A DNA stretch of 64,000 nt from Parvibaculaceae bacterium (lineage in GTDB: Bacteria; Pseudomonadota; Alphaproteobacteria; Parvibaculales; Parvibaculaceae). The notes beneath the pieces were generated by a model. That model was given only the letters and a program-made list of their open reading frames with translations. It did not search any database and was not told the DNA's origin. Location of the stretch: positions 310,001 to 374,000 of the forward strand of contig JAHBYJ010000002.1 in assembly GCA_019636015.1 (NCBI GenBank), in the 5' to 3' direction. Position numbers and translations under genes: made by a program. Shown piece by piece: positions 1 through 7,526 of the stretch; the stretch's first letter is position 1; the number at the start of each line of letters is the position of its first letter.

Positions 1-851
1 TCGGCACGCCGGGCATTCACCACCATGCCGGCGTCGAGACGGATTGGCGCTGCATCGCCCTGTCCCTTCGTTCCTCCGATGCGCAACCGGCCATTGCCGT
101 CGAGGCGGCCTGCCATGGAAAATTCGGTGGCAATGCCCGAGAAGAGAAACTGCGCCGGATATTCCGTGGTTTCCACATCGAGCGCGACCTGAAAGGCCTT
201 GTGTCCGCCAAAGGCGCCAAGTCCAAGCCGCATGGCGACGGGAACGCCGGAAACCACCGCCTCCACATCCGCACGCAAAGGGCCTAGAAGCGAAGAGGCG
301 ACGATCTCGCCCGTCGCCTTTTCCGCCCGCCAGCTGCGGCCATTGCTCCGGTTGCGGTAGTTGACGACGCCATCTTCGAAACGCGCGCGATCGAGGCTGA
401 TCGAGGCAAGCGAGAACATGCCGTTCGCCGGAATCCGCTCCGCAATGTCTATCCCGCGCCAGTTCGGTGTCCCGTCCGGCAGGATTTCGAGATTGATCCG
501 TGGGCGAACGAGAATGATGCTCGTCACCTTGATGTCACCCGTCAGGAGCGGTGCAAGCGCGACTTCCGCATCGATCGCCTCGAAGGTCGCAAAATTGAGA
601 TCCGAGGGCAGCGCGCTCGCCTGCTGGACATGACCGACACGGACACGGTTGAGCGTCATTTGCGGCGCGGGAAGAACGCGAAAGCGGATATCGCCGTCGA
701 TCTTCACCGGCCGGCCCGTCGCCTCGGACGCTTGCGCCTCGATTTCCGCGCGGTACTCATTCCAGTCGATCAGGCTCGGGCCAACCAGCGCCGCGAAGAG
801 CAATGCGACGAGCAGCCCTGCGATATAGGTCAGGATCGAATTCAACACCAT
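1..851 (-). CDS. AsmA family protein, partial (C-terminus beyond left edge)
   Basis: Reading the minus strand from the ATG at 851 gives an uninterrupted frame to the edge of the window, about 283 residues. It begins with one hydrophobic segment (residues about 3-22, ILTYIAGLLVALLFAALVGP), followed by DWNEYR and GRPVKIDGDIRFRVLP, the typical AsmA N-terminus, and then a beta-rich stretch with TSIILVRPRINLEILPDG and NWRGIDI. AsmA-like proteins are inner-membrane-anchored periplasmic proteins linked to outer-membrane and phospholipid homeostasis. The ATG is preceded immediately by GGAG, which is too close to be ideal. The following GTG codon is an alternative start with better spacing. The gene is truncated only by the window. 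The family call is firm; the particular AsmA role is unknown. Confidence 0.85.
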   Translation of the reverse strand, partial: MVLNSILTYIAGLLVALLFAALVGPSLIDWNEYRAEIEAQASEATGRPVKIDGDIRFRVLPAPQMTLNRVRVGHVQQASALPSDLNFATFEAIDAEVALAPLLTGDIKVTSIILVRPRINLEILPDGTPNWRGIDIAERIPANGMFSLASISLDRARFEDGVVNYRNRSNGRSWRAEKATGEIVASSLLGPLRADVEAVVSGVPVAMRLGLGAFGGHKAFQVALDVETTEYPAQFLFSGIATEFSMAGRLDGNGRLRIGGTKGQGDAAPIRLDAGMVVNARRA

Positions 852-972
852 CTCCAGCGCGGCAGTCAGACAATCAAGGGCGCGCCGCCGGTTTCCCGGG
901 CCCCGCAATTGGCCTAGGATTCACAGACGACCCGAGCGGCCCCGGTGCCGCATCGCCAGCAGAAGGCAAAAT

Positions 973-1224
973 ATGGATTCGGACGGCGGAAATATAGTTA
1001 ATTTCTCTTCGTACAAGAAAACCTCGCGCGCCGGGAAGAAGCGCGCGGCGAAGCAGGAAAAGGAAAAGACCGCCGCTGCGAACCGCGTCCGCTTCGGCCG
1101 CACGGGCGCTGAGAAAAAGCGGGAAAAGATCGAGGCCGAACGCCGCGCCCGCCTGCTCAACGGCAAGAAGCTGGACGACGAGGCCGCAGATTCACCGGGC
1201 AAAGGCGGCCCGGCAAGAAGCTGA
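973..1224 (+). CDS. DUF4169 family small basic protein
   Basis: This is an 83-residue, highly charged protein. It starts with a short INF/VNF-like segment (GGNIVNFSSYKK), followed by a Lys/Arg/Ala-rich helix (KKRAAKQEKEKTAAANRVRFGRTGAEKKREK) and a short acidic tail. The ANRVRFGRTGAEK block is characteristic of the DUF4169 family, which occurs in alphaproteobacteria and has no known function. AGAAGG lies 7 nt before the ATG. It is transcribed divergently from the AsmA gene, with a 121-bp gap. There is no signal peptide or membrane segment, and the composition could suit nucleic-acid or ribosome association, but that is speculation. Confidence 0.8.
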   Translation: MDSDGGNIVNFSSYKKTSRAGKKRAAKQEKEKTAAANRVRFGRTGAEKKREKIEAERRARLLNGKKLDDEAADSPGKGGPARS

Positions 1225-1280
1225 CCCTCACAGCCCCCTCCCTCCCGTTACCGCCAAAGGCCAGGAATGCCCGACGGTGC

Positions 1281-1309
1281 TTGACGCCCATAATGGATTG
1301 ATTTAATAA
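1281..1309 (+). promoter_or_regulatory. Sigma-70-type promoter of the efflux operon
   Basis: TTGACG (1281-1286), a 17-nt spacer, then TAATAA (1304-1309). The -10 hexamer lies inside the palindrome at 1301-1330, so an occupied operator would block the promoter. The predicted transcription start is near 1316, leaving a leader of about 26 nt before the ATG at 1342. Confidence 0.7.
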
Positions 1310-1330
1310 CTGACTGGTCAGTTATTAAAT
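1301..1330. promoter_or_regulatory. Perfect 14+2+14 palindrome, probable TetR operator
   Basis: ATTTAATAACTGAC (1301-1314), TG, GTCAGTTATTAAAT (1317-1330) are exact reverse complements. The ACTGAC-TG-GTCAGT core has the size and symmetry of TetR-family operators. A TetR gene is the second gene of the operon just downstream, so autoregulation is the natural reading. Binding by that protein is inferred. Confidence 0.8.
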
Positions 1331-1341
1331 GGATTCCCGAC

Positions 1342-1845
1342 ATGTCGCAGCATCGGAGCACCTTCGCCGGTACCGCCCTTTTCTTGGTCCTTGCACCCGG
1401 GACAGTTGCCGGGCTCATCCCTTGGATGCTGACGGGATGGGAGCACCGGCCCCCTCTGCTGGGTCTCACGCTTCTCCCCGCCGCCGGGTGGCTGCTCATT
1501 GCACTGGGCCTGCCGATTCTGCTCGAATCCTTCCTTCGCTTCGCCCGGCACGGCGGCACGCCGGCTCCGATTTATCCGACAGACCGGCTGGTGGTGACGG
1601 GCTTCTACCGCTATGTCCGCAACCCGATGTATGCCGCCGTCCTCGCTCTGATCGCCGGTCAGGCGCTTGTTCTGGGAAACGTCCTGCTCCTGTCCTATGG
1701 CGCGCTCATATGGTTCGCCTTCCATCTCTTCGTCACCCTCTATGAAGAGCCCAAACTGCACCGCCAGTTCCCCGAGGACTATGCCGCCTTCTTCGCTGGC
1801 GTCCCCCGCTGGCTTCCCCGCCTTACGCCCTGGAGCACCCGATGA
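1342..1845 (+). CDS. Isoprenylcysteine carboxyl methyltransferase-like (ICMT/PEMT fold) membrane methyltransferase
   Basis: A 167-residue integral membrane protein with about four hydrophobic segments (residues about 7-27, 38-58, 90-125). It carries the conserved RYVRNPMYAA motif near residue 90 and, toward the C-terminus, YEEPKLHRQFPEDYAAF, the usual LxxxFGxxYxxY region of ICMT-like enzymes that bind SAM in the membrane. The substrate is unknown; bacterial members methylate varied lipids or small hydrophobic molecules. It is the first gene after the promoter/operator and its end overlaps the TetR gene by 4 nt (ATGA), so the two are co-translated. The ribosome-binding site is weak (GGA about 8 nt upstream). 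Another ATG at 1329 opens a different frame and is not used here. Confidence 0.8.
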   Translation: MSQHRSTFAGTALFLVLAPGTVAGLIPWMLTGWEHRPPLLGLTLLPAAGWLLIALGLPILLESFLRFARHGGTPAPIYPTDRLVVTGFYRYVRNPMYAAVLALIAGQALVLGNVLLLSYGALIWFAFHLFVTLYEEPKLHRQFPEDYAAFFAGVPRWLPRLTPWSTR

Positions 1846-2465
1846 GTTCCCCAAAACGCCAGCGCCGCAAGGAAGCACGCCCCGCAGAAATCATGGCGGC
1901 AGGCCTTGAGATTTTCGCGGAACGCGGCTTTGCAGCCACGCGGCTCGAGGATGTGGCCGAGCGGGCGGGCGTCAGCAAGGCCACGATCTATCTCTATTTC
2001 GAGAGCAAGGCCGAGCTTTTCGCCGCGATCGTGCGCGATATCGCGACCCCACGCTTCGAGGAGATGGAAGCCCTGCTCGCCGCCTATGAAGGCCAGAGCG
2101 CGGACCTGCTCGACTTCGTGATCGGAAAGTTCCGCGAGATCGCGACCGAAACGCAGCTTCCCTCGCTCGCCAAGATCATCCTGTCGGAAGCGAAGAACTT
2201 TCCCGAAATCCGCGACTTCTACCGCGACCAGGTGATCCTGCGCGGCTTTGCCAATCTCGGCCGCATCATCGAGCGGGGCATTGCGCGTGGCGAGTTCCGC
2301 CCCTGCAATGTGAATGCCACGGTGCAGGAAATCATCTTCCCCATCCTTCTCAACACCATCGCGCGAAATACATTCGGCGAGCTTCCGCAGTTCGATCCCG
2401 ACGGTTTCTTTACCGCCCATGCGGAGTTCGTCCGGCGCGGCCTCGCAGCGGAAAGGGAGGCGTAA
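1842..2465 (+). CDS. TetR/AcrR family transcriptional regulator
   Basis: 207 residues. The N-terminal helix-turn-helix is clear: AAGLEIFAERGFAATRLEDVAERAGVS then KATIYLYFESKAELFAAIV (residues about 13-58). The C-terminal ligand-binding/dimerisation part is helical and includes a segment typical of TetR regulators of efflux systems (LAKIILSEAKNFPEIRDFYRD). It is encoded inside the operon it probably represses: the only good palindrome nearby (1301-1330) covers the operon promoter. The order regulator, HlyD, ABC ATPase, ABC-2 permease resembles the E. coli cecR-ybhGFSR layout, although the effector here cannot be deduced. Confidence 0.9.
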   Translation: MSSPKRQRRKEARPAEIMAAGLEIFAERGFAATRLEDVAERAGVSKATIYLYFESKAELFAAIVRDIATPRFEEMEALLAAYEGQSADLLDFVIGKFREIATETQLPSLAKIILSEAKNFPEIRDFYRDQVILRGFANLGRIIERGIARGEFRPCNVNATVQEIIFPILLNTIARNTFGELPQFDPDGFFTAHAEFVRRGLAAEREA

Positions 2466-2468
2466 GCG

Positions 2469-3278
2469 ATGCGCCTCCACTCCCTCCTCTCCGTCTGCCT
2501 GGCCGCGCTCCTTCTTGCCGCCTGCAACGACGATCCCGACAACACCTGGCAGGGCTATGCCGAAGGAGACTACGTTCGCGTCGCCGCCATCGAAGGCGGG
2601 ATCGTCGAGGAAGTCGCCGTGAAACGCGGCGACCGCGTGAAAGCGGGCACCTTCCTCTTCCGTCTCGAAAAGCGGTCGGAAGAACTCGCCCGCGACGCCG
2701 CCATGGCGACGCTCGCAGAAACAAAAGCGACGCTGCACGAAGCCGAACTCGAACTGAAACGGAAGCTCGAATTGCGCAGCGCGCGCAATGTTGCACAAGC
2801 AGAGCTCGATACCGCCCGGGCGCGGCGTGACCGCGCCGGCGCGGCCATGCTCGTCGCCGCCTCCTCGCTCGACCAGGCAAAATGGCGCCTTGCGCGGCGC
2901 GAAGGCCGCGCGCCCGCCGATGCGCTGGTACAGGATGTCCTCTTTCGCGAGGGCGAGACGGCAGCACCCGGCCAGGCAGTCGTGACGCTCCTTCCTCCTG
3001 GCAATATCAAGGTCCGCTTCTTCGTGCCGGAAGCCGACCTCGCGAAGCTCGCCGAGGGCCGCGCAGTACGCCTCACCTGCTCGAACTGCGCGGAAGGCCT
3101 CACCGGCACCATTCGCTTCATCTCGAAAGAAGCGGAATTCACGCCGCCCGTGATCTATAGCGACCGCTCGAAGGAAAAACTCGTCTACATGGTGGAAGCG
3201 GTGCCGGATGCTACGCCGGAGAATTTCCACCCCGGCCAGCCCGTCACGGTTTCGCTGCTTCCAACCGCGCCGGAGTAA
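2469..3278 (+). CDS. HlyD/YbhG-type membrane fusion lipoprotein of ABC exporter
   Basis: 269 residues. The N-terminus MRLHSLLSVCLAALLLAAC is a lipoprotein signal with a lipobox (LAAC, Cys19). A biotinyl-lipoyl-like half follows (GGIVEEVAVKRGDRVKAGTFLFRLE), then a coiled-coil hairpin (residues about 75-145, rich in A/E/K/R) and the second lipoyl half and beta-barrel (LFREGETAAPGQAVVTLLPPGNIKVRFFVPEADL). It would bridge the inner-membrane ABC exporter encoded by the next two genes toward the outer membrane. It lies 3 nt after tetR and 5 nt before the ATPase gene. A lipid-anchored adaptor, rather than one with a transmembrane helix, fits MacA/YbhG-like variants. Confidence 0.88.
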   Translation: MRLHSLLSVCLAALLLAACNDDPDNTWQGYAEGDYVRVAAIEGGIVEEVAVKRGDRVKAGTFLFRLEKRSEELARDAAMATLAETKATLHEAELELKRKLELRSARNVAQAELDTARARRDRAGAAMLVAASSLDQAKWRLARREGRAPADALVQDVLFREGETAAPGQAVVTLLPPGNIKVRFFVPEADLAKLAEGRAVRLTCSNCAEGLTGTIRFISKEAEFTPPVIYSDRSKEKLVYMVEAVPDATPENFHPGQPVTVSLLPTAPE

Positions 3279-3283
3279 CGCAC

Positions 3284-4057
3284 ATGAACCCGGCGCTCGC
3301 CATCGATGTGCGCGGCCTGACCAAGAGCTTCGGCGGCACCAAGGTCGTCGACGGTCTCGACATGCAGGTCGCGCGGGGCGAGATCTACGGCTTTCTCGGG
3401 CCCAATGGCAGCGGCAAGACGACGACCATCCGCCTGATCTGCGGTCTGCTCACGCCGGATGGCGGCGAAGGCTCCTGCCTCGGCCATGACGTGCGGAGCG
3501 AGAGCGAGGCGATCAAACGCGAGACGGGTTACATGACCCAGCGCTTCAGCCTTTATGAGGATCTGTCGATCCGGGAGAATCTCGAATTCGTCGCGTCCAT
3601 TTACGGCATCGCAAAGCCGAAACACGCGGTGAAGGAGACGCTTGAAAAGCTGAACCTTGCCGACCGCTCGCATCAGCTGGCCGGCAATCTTTCCGGCGGC
3701 TGGAAGCAGCGCCTCGCGCTTGCCGCGGCCATCATGCACAAGCCGAAGCTTCTGCTGCTAGACGAACCGACGGCAGGCGTCGACCCGAAAGCCCGGCGCG
3801 AATTCTGGGACGAGATTCACGTACTCGCCGCAGAGGGCCTCACCGTTCTCGTCAGCACGCATTACATGGACGAGGCCGAACGCTGCCACAAGATCTGCTA
3901 TCTCGCCTATGGCAAGCTTCTCGCCCGCGGCACGGTGGATGAGGTCATCGAGCAATCTGGCCTGCGCGCATTGAAGGCGTCCCCCACGCTCGAAGATGTC
4001 TTCGTGCATCTGATGCGCGACGTGACCGACAATTTCGCCAGGCGAAAGGCAGGTTGA
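3284..4057 (+). CDS. ABC transporter ATP-binding protein (drug/ABC-2 exporter type)
   Basis: 257 residues with all nucleotide-binding motifs: Walker A GPNGSGKTT (39-47), Q-loop around TQRFSLYEDLS (85-95), signature LSGGW (136-140), Walker B LLLLDEP (156-162), D-loop and switch His in STHYMDEAE. It is a single ATPase domain, unlike E. coli YbhF, which has two fused. The segment after the switch (GTVDEVIEQSGLRALKASPTLEDVFVHL) is the usual tail of ABC-2 exporter ATPases. It overlaps the permease gene by 4 nt and so pairs with it. Confidence 0.93.
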   Translation: MNPALAIDVRGLTKSFGGTKVVDGLDMQVARGEIYGFLGPNGSGKTTTIRLICGLLTPDGGEGSCLGHDVRSESEAIKRETGYMTQRFSLYEDLSIRENLEFVASIYGIAKPKHAVKETLEKLNLADRSHQLAGNLSGGWKQRLALAAAIMHKPKLLLLDEPTAGVDPKARREFWDEIHVLAAEGLTVLVSTHYMDEAERCHKICYLAYGKLLARGTVDEVIEQSGLRALKASPTLEDVFVHLMRDVTDNFARRKAG

Positions 4058-5193
4058 GCATGAGCGCGCGATTCTCGCTGCGCCGCCTCGGCGCCATGAT
4101 CCGCAAGGAATTCATCCAGATGCGGCGCGACCGGCTCACCTTCGCCATGATGCTGGGCGTGCCGGTGATGCAACTCATCTTGTTCGGCTATGCGATCAAT
4201 GCAGACCCGAAACACCTCCCCGCGGCCATCCATGCGCAGGATCATTCCGCCTTCGCGCGCAGCTTCGTGAAAGGCATGGAAAATTCGGACTATTTCCGCT
4301 TCGTCGCGACGGCGGAAAGCGAGGCGGAAGCGGACGAGCTGATCCGCTCGGGCAAGGTGCAATTCGTGTTGCACATCCCGCCCCAATTCAGCCGCGACAT
4401 CGAGCGCGGCCTCCGCCCGCAAATATTGCTCGATGCAGATGCGACGGACCCCGCCGCAACCGGCAATGCGGCGGCAAGCATCCAGTTCCTCGCGGCAAGC
4501 GTTCTCGCCCGCGATCTCAAGGGCCCGCTCGCTGCGCAAGGAGCGCCCAGCCCGGTCGATGTCGTCATCCATCGCCGTTACAACGCCGAAGGTCGCACCG
4601 AACTCAACATCGTGCCGGGCCTGATCGGCGTTATCCTCACCATGACCATGATCATCTTCACAGCGCTCGCCATGACGCGCGAGACCGAGCGCGGTACGAT
4701 GGAAAACCTCCTCACCATGCCGGTACGCCCGATCGAAGTGATGATGGGGAAGATATTGCCCTACATCATCATCGGCTACGTGCAGACCGCCGTCGTGCTC
4801 GCCGCCGCCTGGTGGCTGTTCGAGGTGCCGTTCGCAGGCAGCCTCGGCCTTCTCGCCTTCGTTCTTTTCTTCTTCGTCGCGGCGAATCTCGCCGTCGGCT
4901 TCACCTTCTCGACGCTGGCGCGGAACCAGCTTCAGGCCGTGCAGATGACGATCTTCTTCTTCCTGCCCTCGATCCTGCTCTCGGGCTTCATGTTTCCCTT
5001 CCGCGGCATGCCCGAATGGGCGCAATGGCTCGGCGAGGCGCTGCCGCTTACCCATTTCCTGCGCATCACGCGCGGCATATTGCTGAAGGAAAACGGCTTC
5101 CCCGAAATCGCTCCCGACCTCGCCGCGATCCTCGCCTTTCTCCTCGTCGTATCGCTCGTCTCGCTCAATCGGTATCGGCAGACGCTGGACTGA
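4054..5193 (+). CDS. ABC-2 type permease (YbhR/YbhS-like)
   Basis: 379 residues. The N-terminal cytoplasmic part has the ABC-2 IRKEFIQMRRDRLTFAMMLGVPVMQLILFGYAI motif and first transmembrane helix (about residues 14-45). A large periplasmic domain of about 120 residues follows, then five helices from about residue 185 to the end (including TMTMIIFTALAMTRETERGTMENLLTMPVRP and the exporter-typical SGFMFPFRGMPEWAQWLGEALPLTHFLRI). There is one permease gene, so the transporter is probably a homodimer. Its stop is 5 nt from the stop of the convergent FAD oxidase gene, and no terminator hairpin is visible between them. Confidence 0.92.
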   Translation: MSMSARFSLRRLGAMIRKEFIQMRRDRLTFAMMLGVPVMQLILFGYAINADPKHLPAAIHAQDHSAFARSFVKGMENSDYFRFVATAESEAEADELIRSGKVQFVLHIPPQFSRDIERGLRPQILLDADATDPAATGNAAASIQFLAASVLARDLKGPLAAQGAPSPVDVVIHRRYNAEGRTELNIVPGLIGVILTMTMIIFTALAMTRETERGTMENLLTMPVRPIEVMMGKILPYIIIGYVQTAVVLAAAWWLFEVPFAGSLGLLAFVLFFFVAANLAVGFTFSTLARNQLQAVQMTIFFFLPSILLSGFMFPFRGMPEWAQWLGEALPLTHFLRITRGILLKENGFPEIAPDLAAILAFLLVVSLVSLNRYRQTLD

Positions 5194-5198
5194 GTCCC

Positions 5199-6590
5199 TC
5201 ATGCCCCGAAAATCTTACCCGGATTTAGAATGCCCTGTGGATCGAGCGCCTGCTTGATCGCACGCATGACGCCGACGCCCGGCCCGTGTTCCGCTTGGAG
5301 GAATTTGATCTTGCCCTCGCCGATGCCATGCTCGCCCGTGCATGTACCGCCGAGCGAGAGCGCGCGGGCGACCATGAGATCGTGGATGCGCGTCGCCTCG
5401 GCAAGATCACGCGGATCGGACGGGTCCATCAGCAGCAGCATGTGGAAATTACCATCGCCGACATGACCGACGATCGGCGCCTTGAGGAACGAGGTTTCAA
5501 GATCGGCAAGCGTGCCCGAGATCGCTTCGGCAAGCCGCGAGATCGGCACGCAGACATCCGTCACCATGCCTTTCTTGCCGGGCTGGAAGGCAAGCGCCGC
5601 ATAATAGGCATTGTGCCGCGCTTCCCAGAGCCGCGTGCGGTCCTCCGCCTTGGACGCCCATTCGGCCTCCGCCCCGCCATGCCCCGCCGCAATGGCGCCG
5701 AAGCGCTCGGCCTGCTCGGCGACGGAGGCCTCCGTCCCGTGAAACTCGACGAACAGTGTCGGCACTTCTGCAAGCGTGAGCTTCGAATAGGCATTGCAGG
5801 CGCGGATCGACAAAGGATCGAGAATTTCGATCCGGGCCACGGGAAGCCCCGACTGGATTGTCTCGATCACCGCATCGACCGCACCTTCAATGCTCGCGAA
5901 TGGCACGACGCCGGAACGTACCGCTTCCGGTATGCCGTAGAGCCTGAGCGTCAGTTCCGTGATGATGCTGAGCGTGCCTTCCGAGCCGATCAGAAGCCTG
6001 GTGAGATCGTACCCGGCCGATGATTTTCGCGCCCGCGTGCCCGTGCGGATGATGGAGCCGTCCGCCATCACGGCGGTGAGCGCCAGAACATTCTCGCGCA
6101 TCGTGCCGTAGCGCACGGCGTTCGTGCCGGAAGCCCGCGTCGCCGCCATACCGCCCAGCGTCGCATTGGCGCCGGGATCGATCGGAAAGAAGAGCCCGGT
6201 GTCGCGCAGATAATCGTTGAGCGCCTTCCGCGTCACGCCCGCCTCGACACGTACGTCGAGATCTTCGGCATTCACCTCGATGATGCGGTCCATTCGGGAA
6301 AGATCGAGCGAGAGCCCGCCCTGCACGGCAGAGACATGGCCCTCAAGCGAGGTGCCCGCCCCAAAGGGAATGACCGGCATGTCATGCGCCGCGCAGATGC
6401 GCATGATCGCGGCGACGTCCTCCGTCGTCTCCGCAAAGGCGACCGCATCGGGCATCGCAACGGCGTGCCAGCTCTCGTCGCGCCCATGCGCCTCGCGGAT
6501 CGCCGCCGCCATGCTGAGCCGCGCGCCAAGCAGCGCGGAAAGCGCCGCCAGCGCCGCCTCTCTGCCCTCTTTCCTCGCCGCTTTGCTCAT
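5199..6590 (-). CDS. FAD-linked oxidase, D-lactate / D-2-hydroxyacid dehydrogenase type
   Basis: About 463 residues from ATG 6590, which has GGAGG 8 nt upstream. A longer frame to 6701 only translates a REP-like repeat and is rejected. The FAD_binding_4 domain includes PVIPFGAGTSLEGHV, and GGMAATRASGTNAVRYGTMRENVLALTAVMADG marks the PCMH fold. The C-terminal cap has HVGDGNFHMLLLMDP (metal-binding His motif) and CTGEHGIGEGKIKFL, as in GlcD, Dld2 and D-2-hydroxyglutarate dehydrogenases. These flavoenzymes oxidise a D-2-hydroxy acid and pass electrons to a cytochrome or the quinone pool. The exact substrate cannot be set from sequence. It is monocistronic and convergent with the ABC exporter operon. 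Confidence 0.88.
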   Translation of the reverse strand: MSKAARKEGREAALAALSALLGARLSMAAAIREAHGRDESWHAVAMPDAVAFAETTEDVAAIMRICAAHDMPVIPFGAGTSLEGHVSAVQGGLSLDLSRMDRIIEVNAEDLDVRVEAGVTRKALNDYLRDTGLFFPIDPGANATLGGMAATRASGTNAVRYGTMRENVLALTAVMADGSIIRTGTRARKSSAGYDLTRLLIGSEGTLSIITELTLRLYGIPEAVRSGVVPFASIEGAVDAVIETIQSGLPVARIEILDPLSIRACNAYSKLTLAEVPTLFVEFHGTEASVAEQAERFGAIAAGHGGAEAEWASKAEDRTRLWEARHNAYYAALAFQPGKKGMVTDVCVPISRLAEAISGTLADLETSFLKAPIVGHVGDGNFHMLLLMDPSDPRDLAEATRIHDLMVARALSLGGTCTGEHGIGEGKIKFLQAEHGPGVGVMRAIKQALDPQGILNPGKIFGA

Positions 6591-6659
6591 GGATGTTTCC
6601 TCCGGTGGAGAGAATAGCATGGGCAAAGCCGATCCCTCAGCCTCAGCCTCTCCCTCTTG

Positions 6660-6752
6660 CGTCATCCCGGCGAAAGCCGGGATCCATGGGCCGCCCGGCA
6701 AACGCTTGCCTAGCGGCCAAGCCCGTAGACCCCCGGCTTTCGCCGGGGTGAC
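6660..6752. repeat. REP-like palindromic intergenic element
   Basis: The left end GTCATCCCGGCGAAAGCCGG and the right end CCGGCTTTCGCCGGGGTGAC are near-perfect reverse complements, separated by about 45 nt that contain a secondary dyad. Each end also forms its own small hairpin around the GAAA/TTTC centre. The type is common between genes of many alphaproteobacteria. It lies between the FAD-oxidase start and the thioesterase start and creates spurious N-terminal extensions in both frames. Confidence 0.8.
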
Positions 6753-6814
6753 AGCGGGTTTTGAAGACGGCTATGGTTCGAAAAACCCTCGAACAAGAAC
6801 ACCGGGAGACGCCC

Positions 6815-7306
6815 ATGACCGACCTCGCCTTCGCCGCCCCACTCGAAAGCCCGCTCCGCAAGGTGGAGAAGCAATGGGTCGACCTGAACGGCCATATGAA
6901 CATGGCCTATTATCACCTGGTCTTCGACGAATCGCTCGATGTCGCCTTTTCGGAGCTCGGCATCGGCTGGGACTACACGCAGAAGGGCGAGGGCTCCTGC
7001 TTCACGGCGGAAGTCCATGTCTGCTATCTCGACGAAGTGAAGGAAGGCGATCCGCTGCGCGTCACCTATCAGCTTCTCGATGCGGACGAGAAGCGCATCC
7101 ATGTTTTCGGCCATATGTACCACGCCGAAAAGGGCTATCTCGCCGCCACCAGCGAGCAGATGTGCATCCATGTGGACATGAAATCCCGCCGCGCCTCCCC
7201 CTTCCCGCCCGAACAACAGGCCCGCATCGCCGCCATGATGAAGGCCCATAAGGACATGCCCCGCCCCGTGCAGGCAGGCCGGGTGATCGGGATCAAGCGG
7301 AAGTAG
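6815..7306 (+). CDS. Hotdog-fold acyl-CoA thioesterase (4HBT family)
   Basis: 163 residues from ATG 6815, with GGGAGA 6 nt upstream. The frame opens earlier at 6761, but that adds only 18 low-complexity residues next to the repeat. The motif KQWVDLNGHMNMAYYHLVFDESLD (residues about 18-41) holds the catalytic Asp and the HMN signature of 4-hydroxybenzoyl-CoA/betainyl-CoA-like thioesterases. GEGSCFTAEVHVCYLDEVKEGDPLRVTYQLLD follows the standard hotdog strand order. It should hydrolyse a CoA thioester in the cytoplasm; the acyl group is unknown. It stands alone between two REP-like elements. Confidence 0.82.
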   Translation: MTDLAFAAPLESPLRKVEKQWVDLNGHMNMAYYHLVFDESLDVAFSELGIGWDYTQKGEGSCFTAEVHVCYLDEVKEGDPLRVTYQLLDADEKRIHVFGHMYHAEKGYLAATSEQMCIHVDMKSRRASPFPPEQQARIAAMMKAHKDMPRPVQAGRVIGIKRK

Positions 7307-7325
7307 GGAAAAGTAAAAAATGGAC

Positions 7326-7468
7326 GTCACCCCCGGGCTTGACCCGGGGGTCCAGAAGACGCCGGCAGACGGCGTCTCCCTTCGCAAAAACCAACGCAGT
7401 AAATTGCTTGTCAAAGAAGGTCCGCGCTGACGCGCCTTCTGGATTGCCGGGTCAAGCCCGGCAATGAC
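7326..7468. repeat. Second REP-like palindromic element
   Basis: The outer ends are GTCACCCCCGGGCTTGACCC (from 7326) and GGGTCAAGCCCGGCAATGAC (to 7468), inverted copies that continue into TCCAGAAG/CTTCTGGA. The interior has another dyad (GACGCCG...CGGCGTC). It belongs to the same general class as the element at 6660 but a different subtype (CGGGCTTGACCCG core instead of CCGGCGAAAGCCGG). Confidence 0.78.
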
Positions 7469-7526
7469 ATCTAATATGAAGGATGCTTACGCAAAATACC
7501 CCTCACCCTGCTACAATGCCGGAATC

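Noticed and set aside
5199-6701. N-terminal extension of the FAD-linked oxidase to 6701
   Set aside because: The extra residues (WIPAFAGMT-type) are the translated REP-like repeat, and ATG 6590 has a clear GGAGG.
7326-7468. Insertion sequence or MITE with target duplication
   Set aside because: There is no flanking direct repeat or transposase. The structure matches ordinary REP-like intergenic palindromes.
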